Source: Modestobacter sp. VKM Ac-2977 (GTDB lineage: Bacteria; Actinomycetota; Actinomycetes; Mycobacteriales; Geodermatophilaceae). Taken from it: 64,000 nt of DNA. The notes under the pieces were generated by a model. It had not been told where the DNA came from, made no database searches, and saw nothing but the letters and a program-made list of their open reading frames with translations. Positions 52,611-62,461 of the stretch are shown here, piece by piece; the first letter of the stretch is position 1; each line of letters begins with the position of its first letter. Position numbers and translations under genes: made by a program. The stretch is taken from assembly GCF_026968045.1 (NCBI RefSeq), contig NZ_JAPVBQ010000003.1:218060-282059 (forward strand). The letters are read 5' to 3'.

Positions 52611-53030
52611 ATGACCGAGACCACGCACACCAACGCTCCCCCGCCCACCGTCTGGCCCGCGTTCCGGGCCCGGGACGCCCGCGCCCTGATCCGGTTCCTC
52701 GTCGACGCTCTCGGCTTCGAGGAGACCGCCGTGTACGGCGAGGGCGACGTCGTGCAGCACGCCCAGCTGTCCTGGCCGCCCGGCGGCGGGGTGATGCTCG
52801 GCTCGGTGCGCGACGACGAGGGCTGGACGGTCGCCCCGGGCAGCACCGGCTGCTACCTGGTCGCCGACGACGTCGACGGGCTGTTCGACCGGGCGGTCGC
52901 CGCTGGTGCCGAGGTCTTCCGGCCACTGCAGGACACCGACTACGGCGGCCGGGAGTTCGCCGTCCGCGACCCGGAGGGAAACCTCTGGAGCGTCGGCAGC
53001 TACCGCGGCGAGCCCCGCCGGGTCAGCTGA
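52611..53030 (+). CDS. VOC family protein (glyoxalase/bleomycin-resistance fold)
   Basis: The 139-residue protein has two beta-alpha-beta-beta-beta modules: FRARDARALIRFLVDALGF and YLVADDVDGLFDRAVAAGAE, and the usual end DYGGREFAVRDPEGNLWSVG. The metal-binding set is partial, so the enzymatic role is open. It is transcribed with the AraC gene and its 3' end overlaps the convergent SNF2 helicase by 8 nt. Confidence 0.88.
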   Translation: MTETTHTNAPPPTVWPAFRARDARALIRFLVDALGFEETAVYGEGDVVQHAQLSWPPGGGVMLGSVRDDEGWTVAPGSTGCYLVADDVDGLFDRAVAAGAEVFRPLQDTDYGGREFAVRDPEGNLWSVGSYRGEPRRVS

Positions 53031-56000
53031 ACAGGCCGCGGACGTCGTCGGCGGTCAACGCGCCCGAGGCGAGTGCGCCGTCGTCGACGACGCGGGAGAA
53101 CAGGGCCTGCTTGCGGGCCTTGAGCTCCATCACCTTCTCCTCGATGGTGCCGACGGCGACCAGCCGGTAGACCATCACCGTCTTGTCCTGGCCGATCCGG
53201 TGCGCCCGGTCGACGGCCTGGGCCTCGCTCGCCGGGTTCCACCACGGGTCGAGGACGAAGACGTAGTCGGCCTCGGTGAGGGTGAGTCCGAAGCCGCCGG
53301 CCTTGAGGCTGATCAGGAACACCGGGGCGCTGCCGGTGCGGAACTCCTCGATCCGGGCGTCCCGGTCCCGGGTCCGCCCGTCCAGGTAGACCCAGTCGAT
53401 GCCCTCGGCGGTCAGCCGGTCGCGGATGCTGCCCAGGAACCGGGTGAACTGGCTGAAGACCAGCACCCGGTGCTCCTCGGCGACCACCTCGCGCAGGTGG
53501 TCGAGGAACGCGTCGGCCTTGCTGGCGCGGACGTCGGCGTACGCCGGGTCGATCAGCGCCGGGTCCAGGCTGAGCTGCCGCAGCAGGGTGAGTGACCGGA
53601 AGATGGTCATCCGGTTCTTCGACATGTCCTCGACCAGCCCGAGGACCTTGCTCCGCTCCCGCTGCAGGTGGGTCTGGTACAGCTTCTCGTGCCGCGGGTT
53701 CAGCACCACCTCGAGCACCTGCTCCTGCTTGGGTGGCAGCTCCGCGGCGACCAGCTCCTTGGTCCGGCGGCGCACCAGCGGGCGGATCCGGCGGCGCAGC
53801 AGGGCCAGCTTCTCCGCGTCGCCGTCCCGCTCGATCGGGATCCGGTAGAACTCGGTGAACCGCTCCGGGTCGGGGAAGAGGCCGGGCGCGACGATCGACA
53901 TCAGCGCCCACAGGTCCATGACGCTGTTCTCCAGCGGCGTCCCGGTGAGCGCCAGTTTCACCGGCGCCGGCAGCATCCGGGCGACCTGGTAGGTGCGGGC
54001 CTGGTGGTTCTTCACGAACTGCGCCTCGTCGAGCACCAGCCCGCGCCAGGACAGCGACGTCCAGGAGTCGGCGTCGATCCGGAACAGTGCGTAGGAGGTG
54101 ACGACGACGTGCGCGCCGGCCACCCGGCCGCGCAGCGAGGTGCCCGCCTTGCGTTCGGTCTCGTCGACGGCGACCACCCGCAGACCCGGGGCGAACCGGG
54201 CCGCCTCCCGGGTCCAGGTTGAGACGACGCTGGTGGGCGCCACCACCAGCACCGGTGCGGCGTCCAGGTCGCCGGCCTCGTGCGCTCGGCAGAGCAGGGC
54301 GAGGGTCTGCAGCGTCTTGCCCAGCCCCATGTCGTCGGCGAGCACCCCGCCGAGCCGGTGGTCCCAGAGGAAGGCCAGCCAGCCGTAGCCCTCCCGCTGG
54401 TAGGGCCGCAGCTCCGCGGCCAGCCCGGCCGGTGGTGGGGGCGGCTCAGCCGTCTCGACGTCGATCAGGCCACGCACCTCGCGGGTCCAGCGGTCGCTCT
54501 GCTCGGTGACCACCCCCAGCCCCAGCAGTTGCTCCCACAGACCGGCGGAGAAGCGGCTGACCTGCACCTCGTCGCCGGGCAGGTCGCGCAGCTCGCGGGC
54601 CTCCTCGATCAGCAGCCGCAACTGCTCGAACTCCGGGCGCTGCAGGGAGAACCAGGTGCCGCTGATCAGCGCCAGCCGGGTGCGGCCGGCGGCCAGTGCG
54701 GAGAACAGCGTCGCGAACGGCACGTGCTGGCCGTCCATGGTCACCGAGATACCGAGGTCGAACCAGTCGGACTCCCGGCTGTCCCGCGCGGTGAAGCTGA
54801 TCTGCGGCGCCGAGGTGGTCTGCCGGTAGGACGTCGGGGTGCCCACCACGGTCACGTCGACGTCGGGGTCGGCGCGCAGGGCCGGGAGCACCTCGGTGGT
54901 GAACTCCAGCGCCTCCATGCCGGCGAGCTCGACCCGCTCGGCCAGCCGGCGCTCCGGCGTCCACAGTTCCGGCAGTCCGCCGACCGGGCCGGGCAGCGCC
55001 TCGACCAACTGCTCCTCGGCGGCCGGGTCGCGGCCATCGGCCGGGCCGGCCGTGGTCGACAGGCCGAACGACCGGTCGCCGTACCCCACCGACCAGGCCA
55101 TGGTGACCGTCGCGTCACCGGGGTAGGTCACCTCGGCGGCCAGCCTCGGGGGTGCGACGTCGGGCAGCTCCACCGAGCCGTCGGCCGAGATCACCGGGAC
55201 GGCGCGTCGCAGCCCCGGGTAGAAGTCGCGCTGGAAGCGGTCGACGTCGCCGGCCGGGATGCCGATCACCCCGCCCCGGGCCACCAGGCCGGCCAGCACC
55301 GGGGGCACCGGGGAGTCCAGCCGCGCGAGCACCAGCCCCGGCGCGCCCTCGGGCGCCTCGTCGCGGGCCGGACCGTCGACGGTGACCCCGTGCGGGGGCA
55401 TGCCGAGGAAGGAGAGCGCCGCCGGGTCGATCGCCCGCCCCGCCACCCGCAGCACGGCGGACAGCTCGGTGCGGTCGCCACTGTCGCGCAGGTCGACGGC
55501 CACGTCCGCCTCGCCCTCGGCGAGCACCACCGGACGCGGCTGGCGGTCGGCGGTCACCAGGGGGACGCCGTCGGCCACCGCCTCGGCCAGCAGCCGCCAG
55601 AGCCCGGGGCCGAACTCGTGCAGGTACACGTCGACCGGGGCGTACGAGTAGAACTGGTTGCGCGCCGCCTGGTGGGTGGCGTGCAGCGCGCGCATCGCCG
55701 CCACGTGCGCCGGGTCCCAGCCGGACCGGCTGTTGTCGTACTGCAGCTGACGCCAGGAGATCCCGCTGCGCACCCAGTGCCCCCGCTTGCCCGGGACCAC
55801 CGGCCGCAGCCGCACCAGCCGCTGCAGGGTGCCCGGCGCGCCGACCGAGCTCCGACCCCGCCCGGGCGCCTGCTCGACCAGCTCGAACTGCAGCCCGATC
55901 GGCACCGCCGTGCGCGGTCGGCGGTCGGCCGCCGCGGCCACCAGCTCCTCGAGTTCGGCCTCCCAGCCGGCCGCCACCGGGGACGCCTTCAGGTTCGAGC

Positions 56001-56283
56001 GCAGCGACAGCAGGACGGCGACCGCGTGCTTGCAGTCGTCGCCCACCGGGCAGGTGCACGCACCCGCCCAGCCCACCCGGCCGCCGTCGGTGCGCACCAC
56101 CGTCGTCCGGTAGGGCTCGGCGGCGCCGCCCTGGACCAGACCGGTCAGCCGGCGTGCGTCGTCGGCCAGCCGGAGGTCGAGGACGCCGCGGGCCACGTAG
56201 CGGCGGGCACGGTCGAGCACCTCGGGGCCGACGGCGTCGGCCAACGCCGCATCGGTGACCATCTCCCGCCAGTCCCCGAGCAC
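53023..56283 (-). CDS. SWIM zinc finger SNF2-family helicase (RapA-like)
   Basis: The 1086-residue protein has a SWIM zinc finger near the N-terminus ([18 protein letters not shown], CxCx5CxH), a large unassigned middle region, and a C-terminal SNF2 motor: Walker [22 protein letters not shown] box [20 protein letters not shown], and the helicase-C motifs [15 protein letters not shown] and [15 protein letters not shown]. It is the standard actinobacterial SWIM-SNF2 protein, probably acting on DNA-protein or RNA polymerase complexes. An ATG at 56262 is an alternative start. Confidence 0.94.
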   Translation of the reverse strand: MLGDWREMVTDAALADAVGPEVLDRARRYVARGVLDLRLADDARRLTGLVQGGAAEPYRTTVVRTDGGRVGWAGACTCPVGDDCKHAVAVLLSLRSNLKASPVAAGWEAELEELVAAAADRRPRTAVPIGLQFELVEQAPGRGRSSVGAPGTLQRLVRLRPVVPGKRGHWVRSGISWRQLQYDNSRSGWDPAHVAAMRALHATHQAARNQFYSYAPVDVYLHEFGPGLWRLLAEAVADGVPLVTADRQPRPVVLAEGEADVAVDLRDSGDRTELSAVLRVAGRAIDPAALSFLGMPPHGVTVDGPARDEAPEGAPGLVLARLDSPVPPVLAGLVARGGVIGIPAGDVDRFQRDFYPGLRRAVPVISADGSVELPDVAPPRLAAEVTYPGDATVTMAWSVGYGDRSFGLSTTAGPADGRDPAAEEQLVEALPGPVGGLPELWTPERRLAERVELAGMEALEFTTEVLPALRADPDVDVTVVGTPTSYRQTTSAPQISFTARDSRESDWFDLGISVTMDGQHVPFATLFSALAAGRTRLALISGTWFSLQRPEFEQLRLLIEEARELRDLPGDEVQVSRFSAGLWEQLLGLGVVTEQSDRWTREVRGLIDVETAEPPPPPAGLAAELRPYQREGYGWLAFLWDHRLGGVLADDMGLGKTLQTLALLCRAHEAGDLDAAPVLVVAPTSVVSTWTREAARFAPGLRVVAVDETERKAGTSLRGRVAGAHVVVTSYALFRIDADSWTSLSWRGLVLDEAQFVKNHQARTYQVARMLPAPVKLALTGTPLENSVMDLWALMSIVAPGLFPDPERFTEFYRIPIERDGDAEKLALLRRRIRPLVRRRTKELVAAELPPKQEQVLEVVLNPRHEKLYQTHLQRERSKVLGLVEDMSKNRMTIFRSLTLLRQLSLDPALIDPAYADVRASKADAFLDHLREVVAEEHRVLVFSQFTRFLGSIRDRLTAEGIDWVYLDGRTRDRDARIEEFRTGSAPVFLISLKAGGFGLTLTEADYVFVLDPWWNPASEAQAVDRAHRIGQDKTVMVYRLVAVGTIEEKVMELKARKQALFSRVVDDGALASGALTADDVRGLFS

Positions 56284-56359
56284 CCGATCAGGCTACGGCG
56301 GTGCACCGACAGAGCTGCCCGGGTCGCGGTCACCGGTGCTCCGGCGCGAAGATCACTGC

Positions 56360-57994
56360 ATGAGCTCCGACCGCGCCGGCCAGCCCGCCCAGCCCTCCGA
56401 CCTGGTCGACGTCCCCCACCTGCTGACCGCGTACTACACGGTCGAGCCGGATCCGGACGACGTCGCCCAGCAGGTCGCGTTCGGCACCTCGGGGCACCGG
56501 GGCTCCTCGCTGGACGGCGCCTTCAACGAGCCGCACATCCTGGCCACCACCCAGGCGATCTGCGAGTACCGCGCGCAACAGGGGTACGACGGCCCGCTGT
56601 TCGTCGGCCGGGACACCCACGGGCTCAGCGAGCCCGCCTGGGCGAGCGCCCTGGAGGTGCTGGTCGCCAACGACGTCACCGTGCTCGTCGACGCCGCGGA
56701 CCGGTACACGCCCACCCCGGCGGTCAGCCACGCGATCCTGCGGGCCAACCGGGGGAAGACCACCGGGCTGGCCGACGGCATCGTCGTCACCCCGTCGCAC
56801 AACCCGCCCCGGGACGGCGGCTTCAAGTACAACCCGCCCTCGGGCGGCCCGGCCGACACCGACGCCACCGGCTGGATCGCCACGCGGGCCAACGAGCTGC
56901 TGGCCGCCGGCCTGGACGGGGTGCGGCGGGTGCCCTTCGCCCGGGCCCGTGCCGCAGCGCAGTCCTACGACTTCCTGGGCACCTACGTCGACGACCTGCC
57001 GAACGTGCTCGACCTGGACGCCGTCCGGGCCGCCGGGGTGCGGATCGGTGCCGACCCGCTCGGCGGTGCCGCCGTCGACTACTGGGGGGCGATCGCCGAA
57101 CGGCACCGCCTGGACCTCACCGTGGTCAACCCGTTGGTCGACCCGACGTGGCGGTTCATGACGCTGGACTGGGACGGCAAGATCCGGATGGACTGCTCCT
57201 CCCCCTCGGCGATGGCCTCGCTGATCGGTGCGAAGGACGAGTTCCAGATCGCCACCGGCAACGACGCCGACGCCGACCGGCACGGCATCGTCACCCCCGA
57301 CGGCGGGCTGATGAACCCCAACCACTTCCTCGCCGTGGCGATCTCCTACCTGTTCAGCCACCGCGACGGGTGGGGTGCCGAGACGGCGGTGGGCAAGACG
57401 CTGGTGTCGTCGTCCCTGATCGACCGCGTGGTCGCCGACCTCGGCCGGCGGCTGGTCGAGGTGCCGGTCGGGTTCAAGTGGTTCGTGCCCGGGCTGCTCG
57501 ACGGGTCGGTCGGGTTCGGTGGCGAGGAGTCGGCCGGGGCGTCGTTCCTCCGTCGCGACGGCGGGGTGTGGACCACGGACAAGGACGGCATCCTGCTCGC
57601 CCTGTTGGCCTCGGAGATCCAGGCCGTGACCGGGAGCTCGCCCTCGGAGCTGCATACGTCACTGACGCAACGCTTCGGTGAGTCGGCCTACGCGCGGGTC
57701 GACGCCGCGGCGACCCGGGAGGAGAAGGCCGCGCTGGGCAAGCTCTCCCCCGACGCCGTCACCGCCACCGAACTGGCCGGCGAGCCGATCACCGCCAAGC
57801 TCACGAAGGCGCCGGGCAACGACGCCGCGATCGGTGGCCTGAAGGTCACCACGGAGAACGCCTGGTTCGCCGCCCGCCCCTCGGGCACCGAGGACGTCTA
57901 CAAGGTCTACGCGGAGTCCTTCAAGGGCCCCGACCACCTAGCCCAGGTCCAGGAGGAGGCCAAGGCCGTCGTCTCCGCCGCCCTCACCCCCTGA
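56360..57994 (+). CDS. pgm: Phosphoglucomutase (alpha-D-glucose phosphate-specific)
   Basis: Interconverts glucose 1- and 6-phosphate. The 544 residues show [11 protein letters not shown], the phosphoserine loop [19 protein letters not shown], the Mg loop [14 protein letters not shown], sugar-binding [12 protein letters not shown] and the phosphate-binding [11 protein letters not shown]. Full length for the Pgm/Celf family. ATG start at 56360 gives the typical N-terminus ([16 protein letters not shown]). The transcript ends at the palindromic repeat copy 1. Confidence 0.97.
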   Translation: MSSDRAGQPAQPSDLVDVPHLLTAYYTVEPDPDDVAQQVAFGTSGHRGSSLDGAFNEPHILATTQAICEYRAQQGYDGPLFVGRDTHGLSEPAWASALEVLVANDVTVLVDAADRYTPTPAVSHAILRANRGKTTGLADGIVVTPSHNPPRDGGFKYNPPSGGPADTDATGWIATRANELLAAGLDGVRRVPFARARAAAQSYDFLGTYVDDLPNVLDLDAVRAAGVRIGADPLGGAAVDYWGAIAERHRLDLTVVNPLVDPTWRFMTLDWDGKIRMDCSSPSAMASLIGAKDEFQIATGNDADADRHGIVTPDGGLMNPNHFLAVAISYLFSHRDGWGAETAVGKTLVSSSLIDRVVADLGRRLVEVPVGFKWFVPGLLDGSVGFGGEESAGASFLRRDGGVWTTDKDGILLALLASEIQAVTGSSPSELHTSLTQRFGESAYARVDAAATREEKAALGKLSPDAVTATELAGEPITAKLTKAPGNDAAIGGLKVTTENAWFAARPSGTEDVYKVYAESFKGPDHLAQVQEEAKAVVSAALTP

Positions 57995-57999
57995 CGCTC

Positions 58000-58030
58000 G
58001 AGGGGCCAAGATCGCGCTTTTGGCCCCTCA
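58000..58030. repeat. Palindromic repeat GGGGCCAARATCGCG, copy 1
   Basis: gaggggccaa (58000-58009) pairs with ttggcccctc (58020-58029) around an ATCGCG core. It lies between the convergent pgm and DUF559 genes and its final TCA is the DUF559 stop codon (minus strand). It likely acts as a terminator in both directions. Copies 2 and 3 lie at 58933 and 61523. Confidence 0.9.
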
Positions 58031-58885
58031 GGAGGTCAGTGCCTCCCGGACCCGGCGGACGACGGAGTCCAGGTCGTGCAGGTCCGGAGCGCTCAGCCGG
58101 ATGACCCGCCAGCGCGCCGCGACCAGGACGGCGTAGCGCTGGTCGTCCGCCACGATCTTCTCCGCGTCGAAGTGGTGGGCCCCCTCGTACTCGACGATCA
58201 GCTTCGCCTCCGGCCAGGCGAAGTCGACCCTGGCCAGGAACTCACCGTGGTGTTGCACGTGGAACTGTGGCACCGGGGCCAGTCCGGCGAGCACCAGCGC
58301 CACCCGCACCTTCGACTCCGGCGCCGACTCGGCCCGTGGGTCGACCAGGCCGAACGCCCGGCGGACCTTCGTGACGCCCCACTCTCCGGCGGCGCGTTCC
58401 AGCCGTGAGGTCAAGGTGGTCGCGGACACCGAGCCGGCTCGGACCATGGCGTCGAGCGCGGCCACGGCCGTACCGAGGGGCTCCAGGGCGGCGACGTCCC
58501 ACGCGGTCCGGAGAGGGGTGCTGACCGGGACGTCGTCGATGACGTCGATGTCCTCGGGACCGAGCACGGTCTGGTGGACACGCACCCCTCGCGGCCCGGA
58601 CCAGCGGACGTCTGCGCTCCGGAGAACGGTCACCGGATCGGCTGGTCCGGCGAAGGGGGCGCCGTGCCAGGCGGCGGCCGAGTGCCCACCGATCGCCGTC
58701 CCGGCCGGGAGCAGGAGGGCGACGCCGGTGCAGCGGAGCCGATGATCGAACTCGAGCCCCGGATCGGCGTATACGCCCTGGACGATGCGCCGGTAACCCA
58801 GCAGGCGAAGCTGTTTGCGGGTGATCGCCTTCTCCGCGATGGCGTGGCTGGCGACGAAGACACCGTGGAGCGGTCGTAAGGGCAC
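58028..58885 (-). CDS. DUF559/VSR-like nuclease-domain protein
   Basis: The 285-residue protein has an N-terminal HTH-like segment resembling AbiEi antitoxin-type domains (AITRKQLRLLGYRRIVQGVY) and a C-terminal DUF559 domain of the VSR/PD-(D/E)XK superfamily: LARVDFAWPEAKLIVEYEGAHHF with the acidic D..E..E residues. Function unknown; these occur in many actinobacterial copies. GTG start at 58885 by homology. It is bracketed by palindromic repeat copies at both ends. Confidence 0.8.
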   Translation of the reverse strand: MPLRPLHGVFVASHAIAEKAITRKQLRLLGYRRIVQGVYADPGLEFDHRLRCTGVALLLPAGTAIGGHSAAAWHGAPFAGPADPVTVLRSADVRWSGPRGVRVHQTVLGPEDIDVIDDVPVSTPLRTAWDVAALEPLGTAVAALDAMVRAGSVSATTLTSRLERAAGEWGVTKVRRAFGLVDPRAESAPESKVRVALVLAGLAPVPQFHVQHHGEFLARVDFAWPEAKLIVEYEGAHHFDAEKIVADDQRYAVLVAARWRVIRLSAPDLHDLDSVVRRVREALTS

Positions 58886-58932
58886 CGGTGCAGAGTGGTG
58901 GACGAAGTCCGGTCTGTGCTGGCGTCGTCCAC

Positions 58933-58962
58933 AGGGGCCAAAATCGCGATAATGGCCCCTCA
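58933..58962. repeat. Palindromic repeat, copy 2
   Basis: aggggcca (58933-58940) pairs with tggcccct (58953-58960) around AAATCGCGATAA. The same left half, GGGGCCAAAATCGCG, as copy 3. The final TCA at 58960-58962 is the stop codon of the HAAS-domain gene. It is 48 nt upstream of the DUF559 start. Confidence 0.9.
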
Positions 58963-59511
58963 GCGGGTGAGGAGGCCGCCGAGGAGCATCAGTGCGAAGG
59001 CCAGCGCGGGGGCGCCGATGAGGACGGCGAGTTGCCACCGCCCGAGGCGGGCCATGTCCTCGCCGGTGCGCGGGTCGCGCACGGTGTCGTCGGGCTCGCG
59101 CCGGCTCGCGGCGGCGATCCAGGCAGCGCACGCGGCCAGGACGACGGCGGCAGCGGCGGCCATCAGCCCGGCCGGGACGCCGAAGGCTGCGTCGTCCCCC
59201 GCGCCGAGTCCCCAGAGACTGTCGGCGAGCAGGAAGCTGGCGACGCCGATGACCACGGTGACGACCAGGTGCGCCCACGACAGACCGCTGAGCAGGTGGC
59301 GCCAGCCGCGGCCCCGCTGCAGGCCGAGCGCCGCCGCGACCTCGTCGGCGTACTGCTTCGGGTCGCCGAACGCCTGACGCGGGTCCTCCCCGGTCTCGGC
59401 CACGTGGCTCTGCACCTCGGCGAGGACCTCGCCGATCCGGCTGCCCGGGACCTCCCGCAGCCGCAGCGCGAGCAGCAGGTCGTCGCTGTAGGCCTGGTCG
59501 GTGCTCTTCAT
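58960..59511 (-). CDS. HAAS-domain membrane protein
   Basis: The 183-residue protein has an N-terminal HAAS/DUF1700-like helical domain (about 1-70: YSDDLLLALRLREVPGSRIG, FGDPKQYADEVAAAL) and four TM helices (about 78-96, 106-130 and two toward the C-terminus, ending LMLLGGLLTR). HAAS proteins are typically encoded with PadR regulators, as here: the ATG overlaps the padR stop by 4 nt. Its role is likely a signalling or transport adaptor; unproven. Confidence 0.83.
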   Translation of the reverse strand: MKSTDQAYSDDLLLALRLREVPGSRIGEVLAEVQSHVAETGEDPRQAFGDPKQYADEVAAALGLQRGRGWRHLLSGLSWAHLVVTVVIGVASFLLADSLWGLGAGDDAAFGVPAGLMAAAAAVVLAACAAWIAAASRREPDDTVRDPRTGEDMARLGRWQLAVLIGAPALAFALMLLGGLLTR

Positions 59512-59861
59512 GGCGTGCTCCTCGAAGCAGGCAGGGGGGCCAGCAGGCCGGCGGCCCGCTCGGTGAAGACGTGCCAGAGCTCGGTCCGCTCGCGGAGGAA
59601 CTGCTCGCCCGCGGGCGTGAGGGTGAAGAACTTGCGGCCCGGGCCCCCGTCGCCGGCCTCCCAGGACGAGGACACCAGGGCCTCGGTCTCCAGGCGGGTC
59701 AGGATCGGGTAGAGCGTGCCGCCCTTCACCGGGCCGAGCCCGGCGTCGGCCAGCCGGGCGGCGATCGCGTAGCCGTAGGTCGGGCCGTCGGCGACGACGC
59801 GGAGCACGCACAGCGACAGGACGCCGCGCATCCACTCCCCGGGCCACCGCTCGTCGGTCAC
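59508..59861 (-). CDS. PadR family transcriptional regulator 2
   Basis: The 117-residue PadR-s1 type regulator has the winged helix (MRGVLSLCVLRVVADGPTYG, KGGTLYPILTRLETEALV) followed by a short wing and one dimerisation helix. The GTG at 59861 is leaderless: -10 TACTGT is only 6 nt upstream. The palindrome CTGACTAGTCAG sits between the -35 and -10, so autorepression is likely. It is co-transcribed with the HAAS gene. Confidence 0.92.
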   Translation of the reverse strand: MTDERWPGEWMRGVLSLCVLRVVADGPTYGYAIAARLADAGLGPVKGGTLYPILTRLETEALVSSSWEAGDGGPGRKFFTLTPAGEQFLRERTELWHVFTERAAGLLAPLPASRSTP

Positions 59862-59867
59862 GGCTAG

Positions 59868-59896
59868 ACAGTACGACTGACTAGTCAGGCGCACAA
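59868..59896 (-). promoter_or_regulatory. padR2 promoter with embedded operator
   Basis: TTGTGC (59891-59896) and TACTGT (59868-59873) on the minus strand are exactly 17 nt apart. Between them lies the perfect 12-bp palindrome CTGACTAGTCAG (59877-59888). A further TGACTAG copy lies at 59898-59904, upstream of the -35. The geometry fits a self-repressing PadR operator. Confidence 0.8.
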
Positions 59897-59930
59897 GCTA
59901 GTCATCCGGCCGGGTGGGCCCGGACGCACG

Positions 59931-59964
59931 GCAGGCCCGCCGGAGCGGACTCCGACGGGCCTGC
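59931..59964 (-). terminator. Terminator of the glpF-glpK unit
   Basis: gcaggcccgccggag (59931-59945) pairs with ctccgacgggcctgc (59950-59964) with one C-A mismatch and a 4-nt loop. It lies 19 nt past the glpK1 stop and separates it from the padR2 promoter. Confidence 0.8.
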
Positions 59965-59983
59965 AGTGCCGAGGGGACAGGCG

Positions 59984-61501
59984 TCAGCTGACGTCCTCGT
60001 CCACCCAGTCCAGCGACTTCGTGACCGCCTTCTGCCAGTTGCGGTAGAAGCGCTCCCGCTCGTCGGTGGCCATCTGCGGGTCCCAGCGCTTGTCCTCGGC
60101 CCACTTGGCGGTGAGCTCGTCGAGGTCGGACCAGAAGCCGACGGCGAGCCCGGCCGCGTAGGCCGCACCCAGCGCCGTCGTCTCGGCGATCTTCGGCCGG
60201 ATCACCGGGACGCCGAGCAGGTCGGCCTGGAACTGCATGAGCAGCTCGTTGCCGACCATCCCGCCGTCCACCCGGAGCTCGGTGAGGTCGACCCCGGAGT
60301 CGGCGTTCATCGCGTCCAGCACCTCGCGGGTCTGGTAGGCGGTCGCCTCCAGGACGGCGCGGGCCAGGTGCCCCTTGTTGACGAACCGGGTGAGCCCGAC
60401 GACGGCGCCGCGGGCGTCGGAACGCCAGTGCGGGGCGAACAGGCCGGAGAACGCCGGCACGAAGTAGGACCCGCCGTTGTCGTCGACCGAGCGGGCCAGG
60501 TCCTCGATCTCCGGGGCGCTCTTGATCATCCCCAGGTTGTCCCGGACCCACTGCACCAGCGAGCCGGTGACCGCGATCGAGCCCTCCAGTGCGTACACCG
60601 GCTTGGCGTCCCCGAGCTGGTAGCACAGCGTGGTGAGCAGGCCGTTCTCCGAGGGGACAGCCTCCTCGCCGGTGTTGAGCAGCATGAAGTTGCCGGTGCC
60701 GTAGGTGTTCTTGGCCATGCCCTTGCTGAAGCAGACCTGGCCGAACGTCGCCGCCTGCTGGTCACCGAGGGAGCCGGCGATCGGCACGCCGGCCAGGAAG
60801 CCGGCCTTGCGGCCCTTGCCGTACTCCTCGGAGTTGGAGCGGATCTCGGGGAGCATGGACATCGGGATGCCCATCTCCTCGGCGATGTCGGCGTCCCAGG
60901 CCAGCTTCCGGTAGTCCATCAGCATGGTGCGGGAGGCGTTGGAGACGTCGGTGAGGTGCAGCCCGCCGTCGGCGCCGCCGGTCATGTTCCAGATCAGCCA
61001 GGAGTCGATGGTGCCCATCAGCAGCTCGCCGCGCTCGGCCCGCTCCCTGGTGCCCTCGACGTTGTCCAGGATCCAGCGGACCTTGGGGCCGGCGAAGTAG
61101 GTCGCGAGGGGCAGGCCGACCTTGTCCTTGTAGCGGTCGGCGCCGCCACCCAGCGCGCCGAGTTCCTCGATGATCTTCCCGGTGCGGGTGTCCTGCCAGA
61201 CGATCGCGTTGTAGACCGGTTCGCCGGTGGTGCGGTCCCAGACCACCGCGGTCTCCCGCTGGTTGGTGATCCCGACGGCGACGATGTCGGAGGTGCCGGC
61301 GTCGCTGCGGGCCAGCGCCTGGCCGACCACCTCGCGGGTGTTGCGCCAGATCTCCATCGCGTCGTGTTCGACCCACCCGGCGCGCGGGAAGATCTGCTCG
61401 TGCTCCTTCTGGCCGACGGAGACGACGGCGCCGTCGTGGTCGAAGATCATGCACCGGGTGCTCGTGGTGCCCTGGTCGATCGCGGCTACGTACTGGGCCA
61501 T
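59984..61501 (-). CDS. glpK: Glycerol kinase (paralogue 1)
   Basis: Phosphorylates glycerol entering by GlpF. The 505 residues show the FGGY-kinase pattern: [81 protein letters not shown] and [20 protein letters not shown]. Start ATG 61501 with AGGAGGAA just upstream. It lies downstream of glpF with a 63-nt spacer that contains palindromic repeat copy 3, which may reduce its expression relative to glpF. Confidence 0.97.
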   Translation of the reverse strand: MAQYVAAIDQGTTSTRCMIFDHDGAVVSVGQKEHEQIFPRAGWVEHDAMEIWRNTREVVGQALARSDAGTSDIVAVGITNQRETAVVWDRTTGEPVYNAIVWQDTRTGKIIEELGALGGGADRYKDKVGLPLATYFAGPKVRWILDNVEGTRERAERGELLMGTIDSWLIWNMTGGADGGLHLTDVSNASRTMLMDYRKLAWDADIAEEMGIPMSMLPEIRSNSEEYGKGRKAGFLAGVPIAGSLGDQQAATFGQVCFSKGMAKNTYGTGNFMLLNTGEEAVPSENGLLTTLCYQLGDAKPVYALEGSIAVTGSLVQWVRDNLGMIKSAPEIEDLARSVDDNGGSYFVPAFSGLFAPHWRSDARGAVVGLTRFVNKGHLARAVLEATAYQTREVLDAMNADSGVDLTELRVDGGMVGNELLMQFQADLLGVPVIRPKIAETTALGAAYAAGLAVGFWSDLDELTAKWAEDKRWDPQMATDERERFYRNWQKAVTKSLDWVDEDVS

Positions 61502-61522
61502 GGGGTTCCTCCTGGATGCGGG

Positions 61523-61549
61523 AGGGGCCAAAATCGCGACTTTGGCCCC
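61523..61549. repeat. Palindromic repeat, copy 3
   Basis: ggggccaaa (61524-61532) pairs with tttggcccc (61541-61549) around ATCGCGAC. It is between glpF and glpK1, both on the minus strand, so it would form a hairpin within the operon mRNA, 20 nt before the glpK ribosome binding site. Confidence 0.88.
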
Positions 61550-61564
61550 GACGGGCTGGTCGGG

Positions 61565-62302
61565 TCAGACGTTGACGTGCGAGAGCAGGCCGGCCAGGAC
61601 GGCGCCGATGACCGGGCCGACGATCGGCACCCAGGCGTAGCCCCAGTTGCTGTCGCCCTTGCCGCGGATCGGCAGGACGGCGTGGGCGAGGCGCGGCCCG
61701 AGGTCACGGGCCGGGTTGATGGCGTAGCCGGTCGGGCCACCGAGCGAGGCGCCGATGCCGACGACGAGCAGGGCGACGGCGAGCGGGCCGATCTCGGTGG
61801 GCGTGTCCCCGAACCGCAGGATGATGTAGACGAGGACGAACGTGCCGACGACCTCGGTGACCACGTTGTCCTTGACGGTGCCGATGGCCGGGCCGGTGGC
61901 GAAGGTGCCCAGCTGGGTGCCGGCGGCCTCCGGGTCGTTGTAGTGCCCGTAGTAGGCCAGGTAGGCCACGACCGCGCCGATGAAGGCGCCGACCAGCTGC
62001 CCGGCGAAGTACACCAGCGTGCTGGTCACGCTGACCTCGACGCCGGGGGCGTACTCGTCGGTGCCGCTGACCAGCAGGCCGACGGTGACGGCCGGGTTGA
62101 TGTGCGCGCCGGAGCTCGCCCCGGCGAAGACGCCGGCGAAGACGGCGAGCCCCCAGCCGAAGATGATGACGATCCAGCCGCTGTTGTTGCCGTTGGTCTT
62201 CGGCAGCACGACGTTGGCGACCACGCCGACGCCGAGCAGCAGCAGGATCCCGGTGCCGAGTACTTCACTGCCGAAGACGGTCCAGAGACCGACGGTGTCC
62301 AC
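61565..62302 (-). CDS. glpF: Glycerol uptake facilitator (aquaglyceroporin GlpF)
   Basis: The 245-residue MIP-family channel has six TM helices and both half-helix motifs: SGAHINPAVTVGLLVSG (first NPA) and GYAINPARDLGPR (second NPA, with the Asp typical of glycerol-conducting members). The GTG at 62302 follows GAGGAGC by 9 nt. It is preceded by a promoter-like sequence at 62400-62429 and followed by glpK1. Confidence 0.95.
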   Translation of the reverse strand: MDTVGLWTVFGSEVLGTGILLLLGVGVVANVVLPKTNGNNSGWIVIIFGWGLAVFAGVFAGASSGAHINPAVTVGLLVSGTDEYAPGVEVSVTSTLVYFAGQLVGAFIGAVVAYLAYYGHYNDPEAAGTQLGTFATGPAIGTVKDNVVTEVVGTFVLVYIILRFGDTPTEIGPLAVALLVVGIGASLGGPTGYAINPARDLGPRLAHAVLPIRGKGDSNWGYAWVPIVGPVIGAVLAGLLSHVNV

Positions 62303-62399
62303 GAGTAGGCGCTCCTCACGACGGGCCCGCAGCATCGCGGGCCGTGCTGATCCAGGACGGGCCTGTGGCGGTGGTCACCACGCGTCCCGTCGTGCGAGG

Positions 62400-62429
62400 A
62401 CCGTAGGAGGCGCACTGTGAGCTGGACAA
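62400..62429 (-). promoter_or_regulatory. Candidate promoter of glpF
   Basis: TTGTCC (62424-62429) and TACGGT (62400-62405) on the minus strand are 18 nt apart. The transcript would start near 62393. A small palindrome GTGGT-C-ACCAC (62371-62381) lies just downstream of that start, where a repressor could act, and a 7-bp hairpin is at 62324-62343. Confidence 0.55.
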
Positions 62430-62461
62430 CAGTCTCGGTGCGACATCGTCGGACGACGACC

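Noticed and set aside
49367-58266. TGTTGCACGTGGAAC-type sequences at 49367 and 58251 as parS sites
   Set aside because: Each breaks the palindrome at the fifth base and at an outer base. Weak ParB binding is possible but not supported enough to annotate.
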